Shown: in pieces, positions 41,200 through 54,451 of the stretch
Layout: each line of letters starts with the position of its first letter
How positions within the stretch are numbered: position 1 is the stretch's first letter
Origin: Streptomyces sp. SN-593
Lineage (GTDB): Bacteria; Actinomycetota; Actinomycetes; Streptomycetales; Streptomycetaceae
Length of the DNA: 64,000 nucleotides
Assembly (NCBI RefSeq): GCF_016756395.1
Contig: NZ_AP018365.1
Coordinates: forward strand, 4,736,001 to 4,800,000
Direction: 5' to 3'
Notes under the pieces: generated by a model
The model's database searches: none
What the model was told of the DNA's origin: nothing
Seen by the model: the letters and a program-made list of their open reading frames with translations, nothing else
Position numbers and translations under genes: made by a program

Positions 41200-42798
41200 A
41201 TGAGCGGCGTGAGCGATCCGAGCACCCCGAGCACCCCCACCCGGCCGACCGGCGGTCCGCGCGCCCCGCAGCGCCCGGGCGGCGCCGGCCGCCCCCTGCC
41301 CGATCCCGCCGCCGCGCCCGACCTCCGCGCCGATCTGCTCGCCGCCGACTTCACCGCCGACGGCTGCCTGGACCTGCTCGGAGCCGTCGCCTATGCGGCC
41401 CTGTCCCGCGCCGAGACCGTCCCCGCGCTGCGCGCCACCCGCGGCGGCAGCCCCCTGGAGACCCTGGTCCGGCTCTTCCTGCTCCAGCAGGAGGTGCCGC
41501 TCGCCCGCGCCCGTACGGTCCTGCGCGCCGGCCTCGACCGCTACGAGGCGGCCGCCTGGCTGATCCGCGACGGCGACCAGGTGCGCGCCACGGTGGACGT
41601 ACGCCCGTACGCAGGGGACTCAGGCGCCGACTGGTGGATCGTCTCCGACCTCGGCTGCGCGGTCGGCGGTGCGGCCGGCATCGGCAGCGCGCCCGGCGTC
41701 GACCGCGCCGACCTGGTCCTGGGCGTGGGCGGCGCGTCCACCACGCTCGCGGGGCTGACCGTGCGCGAGCCGGTCGGCAGCGCGCTCGACCTCGGGACGG
41801 GCTCGGGTGTGCAGGCGCTGCACGCCGCGCAGCACGCCACCCGGGTGACGGCCACCGACGTCAACCCGCGCGCCCTGCACTTCGCCCGGCTGACCCTCGC
41901 GCTGTCCGGCGCCGCCGAGCCGGACCTGCGGGAGGGCGGCCTCTTCGCGCCGGTCGGGGACGAGCGGTACGACCTGATCGTGTCGAACCCGCCGTTCGTG
42001 ATCTCACCGGCCGGGCGGTTCACCTACCGCGACGGCGGCATGGCCGGCGACGAACTGTGCCGTGAACTCGTCCGGCAGTCCGCCGACCACCTCACCGAGG
42101 GCGGCTACTCGCAGCTCCTCGCCAACTGGCAGCACACCGAGGGCGAGGACTGGCGCGAACGCGTCACGTCCTGGCTGCCCGCCGGGTGCGACGCCTGGAT
42201 CGTGCAGCGCGAGGTCCAGGACGTCGCGCAGTACGCCGAGCTGTGGCTGCGCGACGGGGGCGACCACCACGCGGACCCGGCCGCGTACGCGAGGCACTAC
42301 GACGCCTGGCTGGAGGAGTTCGAACGGAACAAGGTGAACGGCGTCGGCTTCGGCTGGATCACGCTGCGCAGGTCCGGTTCGGCGCAGCCCTCGGTCACCG
42401 CCGAGGAGTGGCCGCACCCGGTGGAGCAGCCGCTCGGGCCGTACGTCGCCGACTGGTTCGGCCGGCAGGACTTCCTGCGCGGGCACGACGACGCGGCGCT
42501 GCTGGAGGCCCGGTTCACCCTCGCGCCCGACGTGGTGCAGGAGCAGGTCGGGCTGCCGGGCGCGGAGGACCCGGAGCACGTGGTGCTGCGCTCGGCGCGG
42601 GGCATGAGGCGGGCCACCAAGGTCGACACCGTCGGCGCCGGGTTCGCCGGGGTCTGCGACGGCACGCTGCCGGCCGGCCGCATCATCGACGCGATCGCCC
42701 AGCTCCTCGACGAGGACCCGGTGGTGCTGCGCGACCGCACGCCCGCGTCGATCCGCCTCCTGGTCGAGCAGGGCTTCCTCGCCCCGGTCTCCGACTAG
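41200..42798 (+). CDS. Class I SAM-dependent methyltransferase (HemK/PrmC-like)
   Basis: 532 residues from ATG 41200 (GTG 41209 also possible). After a Pro/Gly-rich start, a helical N-terminal domain about 45-140 is followed by a Rossmann domain with the SAM-binding LDLGTGSGVQALHAAQH, VTATDVNPRALHFARL and the catalytic motif LIVSNPPFVISP. NPPF is typical of methyltransferases acting on amide or ring nitrogens, such as PrmC and RsmC-like enzymes. The C-terminal 170 residues are a separate domain without known motif. Substrate is unknown; size and domain order match a conserved actinobacterial family. Confidence 0.87.
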   Translation: MSGVSDPSTPSTPTRPTGGPRAPQRPGGAGRPLPDPAAAPDLRADLLAADFTADGCLDLLGAVAYAALSRAETVPALRATRGGSPLETLVRLFLLQQEVPLARARTVLRAGLDRYEAAAWLIRDGDQVRATVDVRPYAGDSGADWWIVSDLGCAVGGAAGIGSAPGVDRADLVLGVGGASTTLAGLTVREPVGSALDLGTGSGVQALHAAQHATRVTATDVNPRALHFARLTLALSGAAEPDLREGGLFAPVGDERYDLIVSNPPFVISPAGRFTYRDGGMAGDELCRELVRQSADHLTEGGYSQLLANWQHTEGEDWRERVTSWLPAGCDAWIVQREVQDVAQYAELWLRDGGDHHADPAAYARHYDAWLEEFERNKVNGVGFGWITLRRSGSAQPSVTAEEWPHPVEQPLGPYVADWFGRQDFLRGHDDAALLEARFTLAPDVVQEQVGLPGAEDPEHVVLRSARGMRRATKVDTVGAGFAGVCDGTLPAGRIIDAIAQLLDEDPVVLRDRTPASIRLLVEQGFLAPVSD

Positions 42799-42835
42799 CC
42801 AGGACGGCCCGCAGCCCACAGCCCGCGCCGCACCG

Positions 42836-43342
42836 TCAGCGCAGGTTGCGGAGCACCGTCCAGCCCACCGCCACGACCAGCAGGGCGTACTGGGTCCGGG
42901 GCCGGAGCACCGGCTGCCAGCGCCGGCCGCGCAGCCCCTCGACCACCCAGCGGCCGAACATCCACAACAGCGCCGGGGACAGCACCAGGAGCAGCGCGTT
43001 CTCGTGGAACGCCCGGACCGGGTCGCCGTGCAGCAGGTCGTAGGCGAGGCGGGTGCCGCCGCAGGCGGGGCAGAGCTGGCCGGTGAGCCAGTTGAAGGGG
43101 CAGCGCGGCAGCAGATGCCCGCTCTGGTGCGGGTCGGTGCGGTAGAGGTAGGCGGACGCGGCGATCCCGGCGGCGAGGGTTGCCAGCGGCACGACCGCCG
43201 GATGCGGCCGCCACCGCGCGGGGCGCCGCGGCCCGGGTTGCGGTGGCCCGAAGTGCGGTGGCCCGGGGTGGGGCGGCCCGAAGTGCGGTGGCCCGGGTTG
43301 CGGCGGCCCTGGGCGGGGCGGCCCGCCGGACGGAACCCTCAC
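42836..43342 (-). CDS. DUF2752 membrane protein
   Basis: 168 residues on the reverse strand from GTG 43340-43342, which overlaps the upstream stop by GTGA; this coupling decides the start. A proline-rich N-terminus with repeats of GPPHFGPPHPGPP is followed by a membrane helix (VVPLATLAAGIAASAYLY), the family signature FNWLTGQLCPACGGTRLAYDL and DPVRAFHENALLLVLSP, and two more helices. The CPxCGGTR motif suggests metal binding or redox chemistry, but no role is known. It is co-transcribed with the preceding PYG-rich membrane protein. Confidence 0.88.
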   Translation of the reverse strand: MRVPSGGPPRPGPPQPGPPHFGPPHPGPPHFGPPQPGPRRPARWRPHPAVVPLATLAAGIAASAYLYRTDPHQSGHLLPRCPFNWLTGQLCPACGGTRLAYDLLHGDPVRAFHENALLLVLSPALLWMFGRWVVEGLRGRRWQPVLRPRTQYALLVVAVGWTVLRNLR

Positions 43343-43962
43343 ACGCACAGCGAACGCGCGTGGTTCACCTGCTGGTTGACCGCGTACACGTCGTTCGGAC
43401 CCCGGGCCGGGATCATCGTCGCGTGGTAGCGGCCGCCGCTGTGCACCGTGACCTGGATGAACCCGGTGGTCCTGCGCTCCTTGATCAGCATGAAGAGCAG
43501 CCCCAGCAGGCACGCGAGGAAGAAGATCACCGCGAGCACGATCGCGTACGTCGGGGTGCTCTCCTCGGTGCGGCTCATGTCCGAGACCGTCCACACCGCG
43601 CCGCGCAGCGGGAGGGCGCCGGCAGGGGTGAGGATGCCGTCGCCCGTCACCGCGATGTCGCCGATGGTCAGCAGGGTGGCCGTGCCGGCGCCGCCGTACC
43701 CGACCGGCGGGTGGTGCTGCCAGCCGCCGTCGCCGCCCGTCATCGTGGGCGCGCTGTGCCGCCAGTCGGCGTCGCCGCCCATCATGGTCGGCGGGTGCTG
43801 CGGATGGCCGTAGCCGTAGCCCTGTCCGGCCTGGTCACCGGGGACCGGAGCCTCGCCGTAGCCGGGGGCGGCACCGTAGCCGGAGGTCTCCCCGTACGGC
43901 GACGGACTCCCGTACGGGCCGTCCCCGTACGGCTTGCCCGCGTACGGATTCTGGTCGGACAT
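43339..43962 (-). CDS. Membrane protein with Pro/Tyr/Gly-rich N-terminus
   Basis: 207 residues on the reverse strand from ATG 43960-43962. The first 75 residues are disordered and built of PYG repeats (PYAGKPYGDGPYG), then TMMGGDADW and TMTGGDGGW near-repeats. The middle (LLTIGDIAVTGDGILTPAGALPLRGAVWTV) resembles small DUF-type domains found before a single membrane helix, here TYAIVLAVIFFLACLLGLLFMLI, and a C-terminal FIQVTVHSGGRYHATMIPARG region that would be on the other side. Tyr-rich leaders of this sort are common in actinobacterial membrane proteins and may aid clustering. It is translationally coupled to the DUF2752 gene. Confidence 0.83.
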   Translation of the reverse strand: MSDQNPYAGKPYGDGPYGSPSPYGETSGYGAAPGYGEAPVPGDQAGQGYGYGHPQHPPTMMGGDADWRHSAPTMTGGDGGWQHHPPVGYGGAGTATLLTIGDIAVTGDGILTPAGALPLRGAVWTVSDMSRTEESTPTYAIVLAVIFFLACLLGLLFMLIKERRTTGFIQVTVHSGGRYHATMIPARGPNDVYAVNQQVNHARSLCV

Positions 43963-44428
43963 GACGCATCCCCCTGCCCTGCGTTCCCACCGTCGCGCGG
44001 ATCGGTCATCCGCCCGTCCGCGCCCATTTTTGCAGCACCCGGTGTCCGGCGTCCCGTACCGGCCCTGATACAAACCGGCTACGAAGCCGTCCCGGCCGGC
44101 GTCCGCCCGCGGGCTCGCGGGAGGGGTACCCGGGCTTCCCGCGCCCGTCCCCGGGGCCGGCGCGCGGCCCGGCGGCCGACGTCCGCCGGGGCCCCGGCCG
44201 GCCCGGCGTTTTCCGGCCGTGAGGATCGGAAAGCGCGATTTCGGGCAGGATCAGACCGGTGGACGTAGCCTGCAGGGGGAGGCCGCCGGACGACCCCGGC
44301 GGTGTGGATAGAACGTACATCGGGTTACCGTTCGAGTGGCGTTGCGGACTTTTCCCGTTTGACACGGGCCCAGGAGGTACGGTCACACTCCGCAGCGACA
44401 CCCCTTCGAACCGGAGAGAAGAGCGAAG
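43963..44428. promoter_or_regulatory. topA: Divergent intergenic region with topA promoter candidate
   Basis: 466 bases between the reverse membrane-protein gene and topA. GC-rich inverted repeats fill 44090-44225. TTGACA at 44359-44364 is a consensus -35; no matching -10 stands out at normal distance, and GGTACGGTCACACT downstream is the best stretch. A ribosome-binding GGAGAGAAGAG precedes the TTG start of topA. Streptomyces topA is known to respond to supercoiling, and poorly matched -10 regions would fit that. Confidence 0.4.
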
Positions 44429-47278
44429 TTGTCCCCGACCCGCGAGACCGCACAGGGCGGCCGCCGACTCGTCATCGTCGAGTCGCCTGCCAAGGCGAAG
44501 ACGATCAAGGGCTATCTCGGCCCTGGATACGTCGTCGAGGCCAGCGTCGGGCACATCCGCGACCTCCCCAACGGGGCCGCCGAAGTGCCGGCGGAGTACA
44601 AGGGCCAGCCGTGGGCGCGGCTCGGCGTCAATGTGGACAGCGATTTCCAGCCCATCTATGTCGTGAACGCCGACAAGAAGGCACAGGTCAAGAAGCTCAA
44701 GGATCTCCTCAAGGAGTCCGACGAACTATTCCTGGCCACTGACGAGGACCGCGAGGGCGAGGCCATCGCCTGGCATTTGCAGGAAATCCTCAAGCCCAAG
44801 GTCCCGGTGCACCGGATGGTGTTCCACGAGATCACCAAGGACGCCATCCAGGCGGCCGTGCGTAATCCGCGCGAGCTGAACCAGCGGCTGGTCGACGCCC
44901 AGGAGACCCGCCGCATCCTCGACCGGCTCTACGGCTACGAGGTCTCCCCCGTGCTGTGGAAGAAGGTCATGCCGCGGCTGTCGGCGGGCCGGGTGCAGTC
45001 CGTGGCGACCCGCCTGGTGGTCGAGCGCGAGCGCGAGCGGATCGCCTTCCGCACCTCGGAGTACTGGGATCTGGTCGGCGTCTTCAACACCGGCCGGGCC
45101 GGCGACGCCTCCGACCCCGCCACGCTCAACGCCCGGCTCGTCGCGGTCGACGGCCGCCGCGTCGCCCAGGGCCGCGACTTCGACGCCTCCACCGGCGCCC
45201 TCAAGCAGAGCGCCGCGGTACTGCACCTCGACGAGGAGCACGCCCGGGCCCTGGCCGCCGCGCTCGCCGACGCGCAGTTCTCGGTGCGCAGCGTCGAGTC
45301 CAAGCCCTACCGGCGCTCGCCGTACGCGCCCTTCCGCACCACCACCCTCCAGCAGGAGGCGTCGCGCAAGCTCGGCTTCGGCGCGAAGGCCACCATGCAG
45401 GTCGCCCAGAAGCTGTACGAGAACGGCTTCATCACCTACATGCGGACGGACTCCACCACGCTGTCGGAGACCGCCGTCGGCGCCGCCCGCGCGCAGGTCA
45501 CGCAGCTCTACGGCGCCGACTACCTGCCGGACAAGCCGCGTGTCTACGCGGGCAAGGTGAAGAACGCCCAGGAGGCCCACGAGGCGATCCGCCCCTCCGG
45601 CGACCGCTTCCGCACCCCCGCCGAGACCGGCCTGACCGGCGACCAGTTCCGGCTCTACGAACTCATCTGGATGCGCACCGTCGCCTCGCAGATGAAGGAC
45701 GCGGTCGGCCAGTCCGTCACCGTGCGGGTCGGCGGCGCCGCCTCCGACGGCCGGGACGCCGAGTTCTCCGCCTCCGGCAAGATCATCACCTTCCACGGGT
45801 TCCTCAAGGCGTACGTCGAGGGCGCCGACGACCCCAACGCGGAGCTGGACGACCGCGAGCGCCGGCTGCCGCAGGTCGCCGAGGGCGACCCGCTGACCGC
45901 CGACGGGATCACCGCCGACGGCCACTCCACCAAGCCGCCCGCCCGCTACACCGAGGCGAGCCTGGTCAAGGAGTTGGAGGAGAAGGAGATCGGCCGCCCC
46001 TCGACCTACGCCACGATCCTCGGCACCATCCTCGACCGCGGCTACGTCTTCAAGAAGGGCACCGCGCTCGTCCCGTCCTTCCTCTCCTTCGCCGTGGTCA
46101 ACCTGCTGGAGAAGCACTTCGGCTGGCTGGTCGACTACGACTTCACCGCCTCCATGGAGGACGACCTCGACCGGATCGCGCGCGGCGAGGCCGAGGCGGT
46201 GCCGTGGCTGCGCCGCTTCTATTTCGGCCAGGAGGGCGACGCCGCGGCCGGCGCCGCCCAGCCCGACCCCGCCGGCGGCGACCACCTCGGCGGCCTGAAG
46301 GAACTCGTGGAGGACCTCGGCGCGATCGACGCCCGCGAGATCTCCTCGTTCCCGGTCGGCGACGGCATCATGCTGCGGGTCGGCCGCTACGGCCCCTACG
46401 TCGAGAAGGGCGAGCGCGGCGAGGACGACCACAAGCGCGCCGACATCCCCGAGGACCTGCCGCCGGACGAGATGACCGTCGAACTGGCGCAGGAGCTGTT
46501 CGCCAAGCCCAGCGGTGAGTTCGCGCTCGGCACCGACCCGGACACCGGCCGCCCGATCGTCGCCAAGGACGGCCGCTACGGGCCCTACGTCACCGAGGTG
46601 CTGCCCGAGGACACCCCGAAGACCGGCAAGAACGCGGTGAAGCCGCGCACCGCCTCCCTCTTCAAGTCGATGTCGCTGGACACCGTCACCCTCGCCGACG
46701 CCCTCAAGCTGATGTCGCTGCCCCGGGTGGTCGGCACCGACGCCGAGGGCGTCGAGATCACCGCGCAGAACGGCCGCTACGGCCCGTACCTGAAGAAGGG
46801 CACCGACTCCCGCTCCCTGGAGAGCGAGGACCAGCTCTTCAGCATCACGCTGGAACAGGCGCTGGCGATCTACGCCCAGCCGAAGGCGCGCGGCCGTGCC
46901 GCCGCCAAGCCCCCGCTGAAGGAACTGGGCACCGATCCGGTCAGCGAGCGCCCTGTCGTGGTCAAGGACGGCCGCTTCGGTCCCTACGTCACCGACGGCG
47001 AGACCAACGCGACGCTGCGCCGCGACGACGACGTCGAGACGATCACCCCCGAGCGCGGCTACGAACTCCTCGCGGAGAAGCGCGCGAAGGGCCCGGCCAA
47101 GAAGAAGGCGCCCGCGAAGAAGACGGCGGCGAAGAAGGCTCCGGCCAAGGCTCCCGCGAAGAAGGCCGCGGCCAAGAAGACCGCCTCCTCTGCCGCGTCC
47201 GCGAAGAAGGCGCCCGCCAAGAAGACCACCGCCGCGAAGAAGACCGCGACGAAGAAGGCCGGCTCCGCCACGGAGTGA
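44429..47278 (+). CDS. topA: DNA topoisomerase I
   Basis: 949 residues from TTG 44429 (SPTRETAQGG follows), a rare start codon that is also used, as I remember, by the S. coelicolor gene. TOPRIM domain: RRLVIVESPAKAKTIKGYLG and FLATDEDREGEAIAWHL; catalytic tyrosine Y337 in GFITYMRTDSTTL; also PSTYATILGTILDRGYV. The C-terminus has repeated GRYGPYV-type modules and no zinc-finger cysteines, followed by a tail of KKAPAKK/AAKK repeats (residues about 885-945). It relaxes negative supercoils; streptomycetes have this as their only topoisomerase I and the lysine tail gives high processivity. Ends in a clear terminator. Confidence 0.96.
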   Translation: MSPTRETAQGGRRLVIVESPAKAKTIKGYLGPGYVVEASVGHIRDLPNGAAEVPAEYKGQPWARLGVNVDSDFQPIYVVNADKKAQVKKLKDLLKESDELFLATDEDREGEAIAWHLQEILKPKVPVHRMVFHEITKDAIQAAVRNPRELNQRLVDAQETRRILDRLYGYEVSPVLWKKVMPRLSAGRVQSVATRLVVERERERIAFRTSEYWDLVGVFNTGRAGDASDPATLNARLVAVDGRRVAQGRDFDASTGALKQSAAVLHLDEEHARALAAALADAQFSVRSVESKPYRRSPYAPFRTTTLQQEASRKLGFGAKATMQVAQKLYENGFITYMRTDSTTLSETAVGAARAQVTQLYGADYLPDKPRVYAGKVKNAQEAHEAIRPSGDRFRTPAETGLTGDQFRLYELIWMRTVASQMKDAVGQSVTVRVGGAASDGRDAEFSASGKIITFHGFLKAYVEGADDPNAELDDRERRLPQVAEGDPLTADGITADGHSTKPPARYTEASLVKELEEKEIGRPSTYATILGTILDRGYVFKKGTALVPSFLSFAVVNLLEKHFGWLVDYDFTASMEDDLDRIARGEAEAVPWLRRFYFGQEGDAAAGAAQPDPAGGDHLGGLKELVEDLGAIDAREISSFPVGDGIMLRVGRYGPYVEKGERGEDDHKRADIPEDLPPDEMTVELAQELFAKPSGEFALGTDPDTGRPIVAKDGRYGPYVTEVLPEDTPKTGKNAVKPRTASLFKSMSLDTVTLADALKLMSLPRVVGTDAEGVEITAQNGRYGPYLKKGTDSRSLESEDQLFSITLEQALAIYAQPKARGRAAAKPPLKELGTDPVSERPVVVKDGRFGPYVTDGETNATLRRDDDVETITPERGYELLAEKRAKGPAKKKAPAKKTAAKKAPAKAPAKKAAAKKTASSAASAKKAPAKKTTAAKKTATKKAGSATE

Positions 47279-47296
47279 AGGTGCTGGCCGCAGCGT

Positions 47297-47333
47297 GCGG
47301 GCGCCGCTCCCCATCCGTGGGGGCGGCGCCCGC
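47297..47333 (+). terminator. Terminator after topA
   Basis: GCGGGCGCCGC (47297-47307) pairs with GCGGCGCCCGC (47323-47333), extended by TCCCC/GGGG, and is followed by GCCGTTTG, 18 bases after the topA stop. tmk starts 80 bases later, so some read-through into tmk remains possible. Confidence 0.75.
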
Positions 47334-47412
47334 GCCGTTTGCCGCGGGGGGATGCGCGTCCGTTTGTTCGGGCGGACACGTTTGGTTCGGGTGAGGCGGA
47401 TAGGCTGTCGGA

Positions 47413-50802
<3,390 letters not shown>

Positions 50803-50937
50803 CCCTTCCGACCGCCGCGCGGCCCGACGAGAGCGGGCCCGCGCGGCGGTCGTGAGCGCCGGGGCCGCGGGGCCGCACGCGCCACCGCGGCCCGGGCCCC
50901 GCACGCGCCACCGCGGGTCCGGCCCCGGGCAGGGACA

Positions 50938-53900
50938 ATGAACGCCGTGCGCTACTTCGTACTCGGGGTCACCGAGGCCAGGTCGGACGACGGCACCGTC
51001 GTTCCGCTGACCGGTGCGAAGGTCCGCGCGGTCCTCACCGTCCTCGCCGCCCGGGCCGGCCACCCCGTGCCCCCGGAGACCCTGATCGCCGAGGTCTGGA
51101 CGCGGGAGCCGCCCGCCGACGCCGCGGGCGCACTCCAGGCCCTGGTCGCGCGGTTGCGCAAGGCCCTCGGGCGCGACGCGGTGGCCTCGGAGCCGGGCGG
51201 CTACCGGCTGAACACGCCGCGGCAGAGCGTCGACCTGTTCGCGTTCGAGGAACTGCTGCGCACCGGCGAGGCGGAACTGCGGGACGGCCGCCCCGAGGAG
51301 GCAGCCCGCACCCTGGGCCAGGCGCTCGGCCTGTGGCGCGGCCCGGCGCTCGCGGACCTGCCGGACCGCGGTGCCGCAGCAGCCCGCACCGACGCGCTGC
51401 GCCTCGCCGCGCTCCGCGCGAAGTTCGAGGCGGAGCTGGCTCGCGGGCAGACCGCCGCCGTCCTCCCGGCGCTGCGGGAGGCCGTGGCCGCCCACCCGCT
51501 GGACGAGCCGTTCCACGCGCAGCTCATCCGCGCGCTGCGGGCGAGCGGCCGCAGCGCCGACGCCCTGGTGGCGTACGAGGAGGCCAGGACCGTGCTCGCC
51601 GACACGCTCGGCGCCGACCCCGGACCGGAACTGCGCGCGCTGCACACGGAGTTGCTGAGGCCCCCCGAGCCTGACGGGCCGACCGCCGGTGACGCCCGGC
51701 ACCGTACGGCCTCCGGCGCGCCGTCCGTGGGGCCGCTGCCCCCGTCGGCCCCGTCTCCGGCGCCCCCGCCGCCCCGGCGCGGCAACCTGCGGGCGCGCCT
51801 GACGAGCTTCGTCGGCCGCGAGAGTGAACTCGCCGCGATCCGCGCCGACATACGGGCCGCCCGGCTGGTGACGCTCACCGGTCCGGGCGGTTCGGGGAAG
51901 ACCCGGCTGGCGCAGGAGGCGGCCGAGGCCGCGCAGGACGGGTACCCGGACGGTGTGTGGCTGGCCGAACTCGCCCCGCTGGACGACCCGTACGCCGTTC
52001 CGCACGCCGTGCTGAACGCGCTGGGGCGCCGCGACACCCTCGTCCTGGCCCCGGCGCGCGACGCGTTGGGCGGCGAGAACCCGATGGAGCGGCTGGTGGA
52101 GTACTGCACCGGCCGCCGCCTGCTGCTGGTGCTGGACAACTGCGAGCACCTGGTCGGGGCCACCGCGTACCTGGCGGAGGACCTGCTCGCCCGCTGCCCG
52201 GAGCTGACCGTGCTCGCCACCAGCCGCGAACCGCTGGGCGTACCGGGCGAGTTGGTCCGCCCGGTGGAGCCACTGCCGCCGCGCACCGCGTACCGGCTGT
52301 TCGCCGAGCGCGCCAGGACCGCCCGCCCGCAGGCGGTCCCGGACCCCGCCCACCACCCTGCTCCCGACCCCGCCCCGCACCTCGCCCCCGACCCTGCTCC
52401 GGACACGGTCCCGGGCCGCGGTCCGACCCCCGGCGCGGACCGTGCGCCGGCCGGTCGCCACAACGGGCACCGGGACAGCTCCGGCTCCGACACGGTGGAC
52501 GAGGCCGCGATCCGCGAGATCTGCCGCCGGCTGGACGGCCTCCCGCTGGCGATCGAACTCGCGGCGGCCCGGCTTCGCGCGCTGTCCCCGCGGCAGATCG
52601 CCGACCGGCTCGACGACCGGTTCCGGCTGCTCACCGGCGGCAGCCGCACCCTCCTGCCGCGCCAGCAGACCCTGCGCGCGGTCGTGGACTGGAGCTGGGA
52701 CCTGCTCGACGACCGCGAGCGCACGACGCTGTGCGCGCTGAGCGTCTTCGCCGGCGGCTGCACGCTCGCCGCGGCCGAGGCGGTGTGCGGCCCGGACGCG
52801 CTGGACACGGTGGCCCAACTGGTGGACAAGTCCCTGGTGGTGGCCGAGCACGACCGCACCGCCGGCACCCGCTACCGGCTGCTGGAGACGATCCACGAGT
52901 ACGCCCTGGAGCGGGCCCACGAACACCCCGCCGCGCTCGTGGCGGCCGGCGAGCGGCACACCGCGTACGTCCGCGACCTGGCCGTGTCCGTCGACCCGCT
53001 GCTGCGCGGCAGCGACCAGTTGCACTGGTTCGAGGTGCTGGAGACCGAACTGGACAACGTCAGGGCCGCGTTGCACCGCGCCCTCGTGCACCGTTCCGAG
53101 GCCGACGCGGTCGCGATCGCGCTGGGCATGGGGTGGTTCTGGTGGTTGCGCAACTACCGCGACGAGGCGTCCGGTTGGCTCACCCAGGTGGCCGCGATGG
53201 GCGCGGACCGGCTGGGCGACACCGACGACCCGATGTACTGGCCGCGCCTCGACCTGCAATTGCTGCTGCTGTTCGTGCAGGGCGACAGCGCGACCGAGGA
53301 CCAGTGGGCGGCGCCGGACGTGAAGGCGATGGTCAACCTGGTCTCCGCCGCCTACCGCGACGCCGGTCCGCCCGCCGCCCGCTTCCCGGGCATGCTGTGG
53401 CCGTTCACGCTCTACGTGTCCGGCGGCGGCCGGATGGTGCTCGCCGAGACCGACCGGGTGGTCGACAACTGCCGTGCCAACGGCGGCGACTGGGAGCTGG
53501 CCGCCGCGCTGATGTTCCGGATGCACGTGACCGTCGACTCGCCGGGCGGCACCGCGCGGGTCGACCGGGACCGGGCGGAACTGAGCGAGCTGGCCGGGCG
53601 GTTGGGCGACCGCTGGATTCGGGCCCAGGTGCACAGCGCCCGGGCCGAGATCGAGACGCTGCACGGCGACTACGCCGCGGCCAGGGACGGCTTCGAGGAG
53701 GCGTATCGGCTCGGCCGTGAGCTGGGCGCGTTCAGCGAGGGTGCCTTCCTGCTGGGGCGGATGGCCGAACTGGCGCACCGGTGCGGCGACGACGAGGATG
53801 CCCGGCGGCTCCTCGACGACGCCGAGGAGGAGGCCGAGCGGTACGCGGTGATGGACGCCCGCACCTACATCCGCTACCTGCGGTCGCTGATCCTGCTGCG

Positions 53901-54372
53901 TCAGGGAGCCGTGCGCGAGGCCCGCGAGCTGTACGGGACCGCGGTGGGCCGGATCGCCGACGGCACCCCGCCGCCGATGTTCCACGTGCTGCTGCGCGGC
54001 CTGTCCGCCGGGCTCACCGCCGCCGAGGGGGACCTGCCCGGCGCGCTGGTCGAGGCCGCCGAGGCGGTGCGGATGGCGGAGGAGGAGAACTGCACGGAGG
54101 CGGTGGTCGGCGCCCAGTTCGACACGGCGGCGCAGATCCTCGCCGAGCTGGGCGACGCGCCCGCCGCGCTGCGGATGGCCGGTGCGTCGGACGCGGTCCG
54201 CGGCGCCCTGCCCCGGACCCTGCCCGAGCAGGCGGGCGACGACGCGGTGACGGCCCGGGCGGCGGCCTTGCTCGCCCCGGAGGAGGCGGTCCGGCAGCGG
54301 GCGCGCGGGGCGGGGCGCAGCCGGCAGGAGTCGATCGAGGAGCTGGCGGCGCTCGCCCTCAGTTTTCATTGA
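50938..54372 (+). CDS. AfsR/SARP-like regulator: OmpR-type DNA-binding, BTAD, NB-ARC and TPR-like domains
   Basis: 1144 residues from ATG 50938 (GTG 50947 possible). Residues 1-95: winged helix with LTGAKVRAVLTVLAARAG and LQALVARLRKALGRD; about 97-243: BTAD (VDLFAFEELLRTGEAELRDG); 245-285 Pro-rich linker; from 287 NB-ARC with Walker A TGPGGSGKTRLAQEAAE (315-322), Walker B LLLVLDNCEHLVG (395-403), and the later LDGLPLAIELAAARLRAL; the C-terminal half is helical, TPR-like. Large SARPs of this build activate secondary-metabolite or developmental genes in response to phosphorylation or nucleotide. No biosynthetic cluster lies in the window, so targets are unknown. An insert of Pro/Asp/Ala repeats interrupts NB-ARC near residues 465-510. 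Confidence 0.93.
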   Translation: MNAVRYFVLGVTEARSDDGTVVPLTGAKVRAVLTVLAARAGHPVPPETLIAEVWTREPPADAAGALQALVARLRKALGRDAVASEPGGYRLNTPRQSVDLFAFEELLRTGEAELRDGRPEEAARTLGQALGLWRGPALADLPDRGAAAARTDALRLAALRAKFEAELARGQTAAVLPALREAVAAHPLDEPFHAQLIRALRASGRSADALVAYEEARTVLADTLGADPGPELRALHTELLRPPEPDGPTAGDARHRTASGAPSVGPLPPSAPSPAPPPPRRGNLRARLTSFVGRESELAAIRADIRAARLVTLTGPGGSGKTRLAQEAAEAAQDGYPDGVWLAELAPLDDPYAVPHAVLNALGRRDTLVLAPARDALGGENPMERLVEYCTGRRLLLVLDNCEHLVGATAYLAEDLLARCPELTVLATSREPLGVPGELVRPVEPLPPRTAYRLFAERARTARPQAVPDPAHHPAPDPAPHLAPDPAPDTVPGRGPTPGADRAPAGRHNGHRDSSGSDTVDEAAIREICRRLDGLPLAIELAAARLRALSPRQIADRLDDRFRLLTGGSRTLLPRQQTLRAVVDWSWDLLDDRERTTLCALSVFAGGCTLAAAEAVCGPDALDTVAQLVDKSLVVAEHDRTAGTRYRLLETIHEYALERAHEHPAALVAAGERHTAYVRDLAVSVDPLLRGSDQLHWFEVLETELDNVRAALHRALVHRSEADAVAIALGMGWFWWLRNYRDEASGWLTQVAAMGADRLGDTDDPMYWPRLDLQLLLLFVQGDSATEDQWAAPDVKAMVNLVSAAYRDAGPPAARFPGMLWPFTLYVSGGGRMVLAETDRVVDNCRANGGDWELAAALMFRMHVTVDSPGGTARVDRDRAELSELAGRLGDRWIRAQVHSARAEIETLHGDYAAARDGFEEAYRLGRELGAFSEGAFLLGRMAELAHRCGDDEDARRLLDDAEEEAERYAVMDARTYIRYLRSLILLRQGAVREARELYGTAVGRIADGTPPPMFHVLLRGLSAGLTAAEGDLPGALVEAAEAVRMAEEENCTEAVVGAQFDTAAQILAELGDAPAALRMAGASDAVRGALPRTLPEQAGDDAVTARAAALLAPEEAVRQRARGAGRSRQESIEELAALALSFH

Positions 54373-54451
54373 TGTTTCAATTGATATGTCCACCGCTTTC
54401 CGTGGTGGGCCGTAGGGCGTCGACCGGGCGCCGCCGACCGTCTCCTGGGGA

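Noticed and set aside
44300..44312. Another DnaA box (TGTGGATAG) upstream of topA
   Set aside because: One mismatch to the consensus and single; not enough support.
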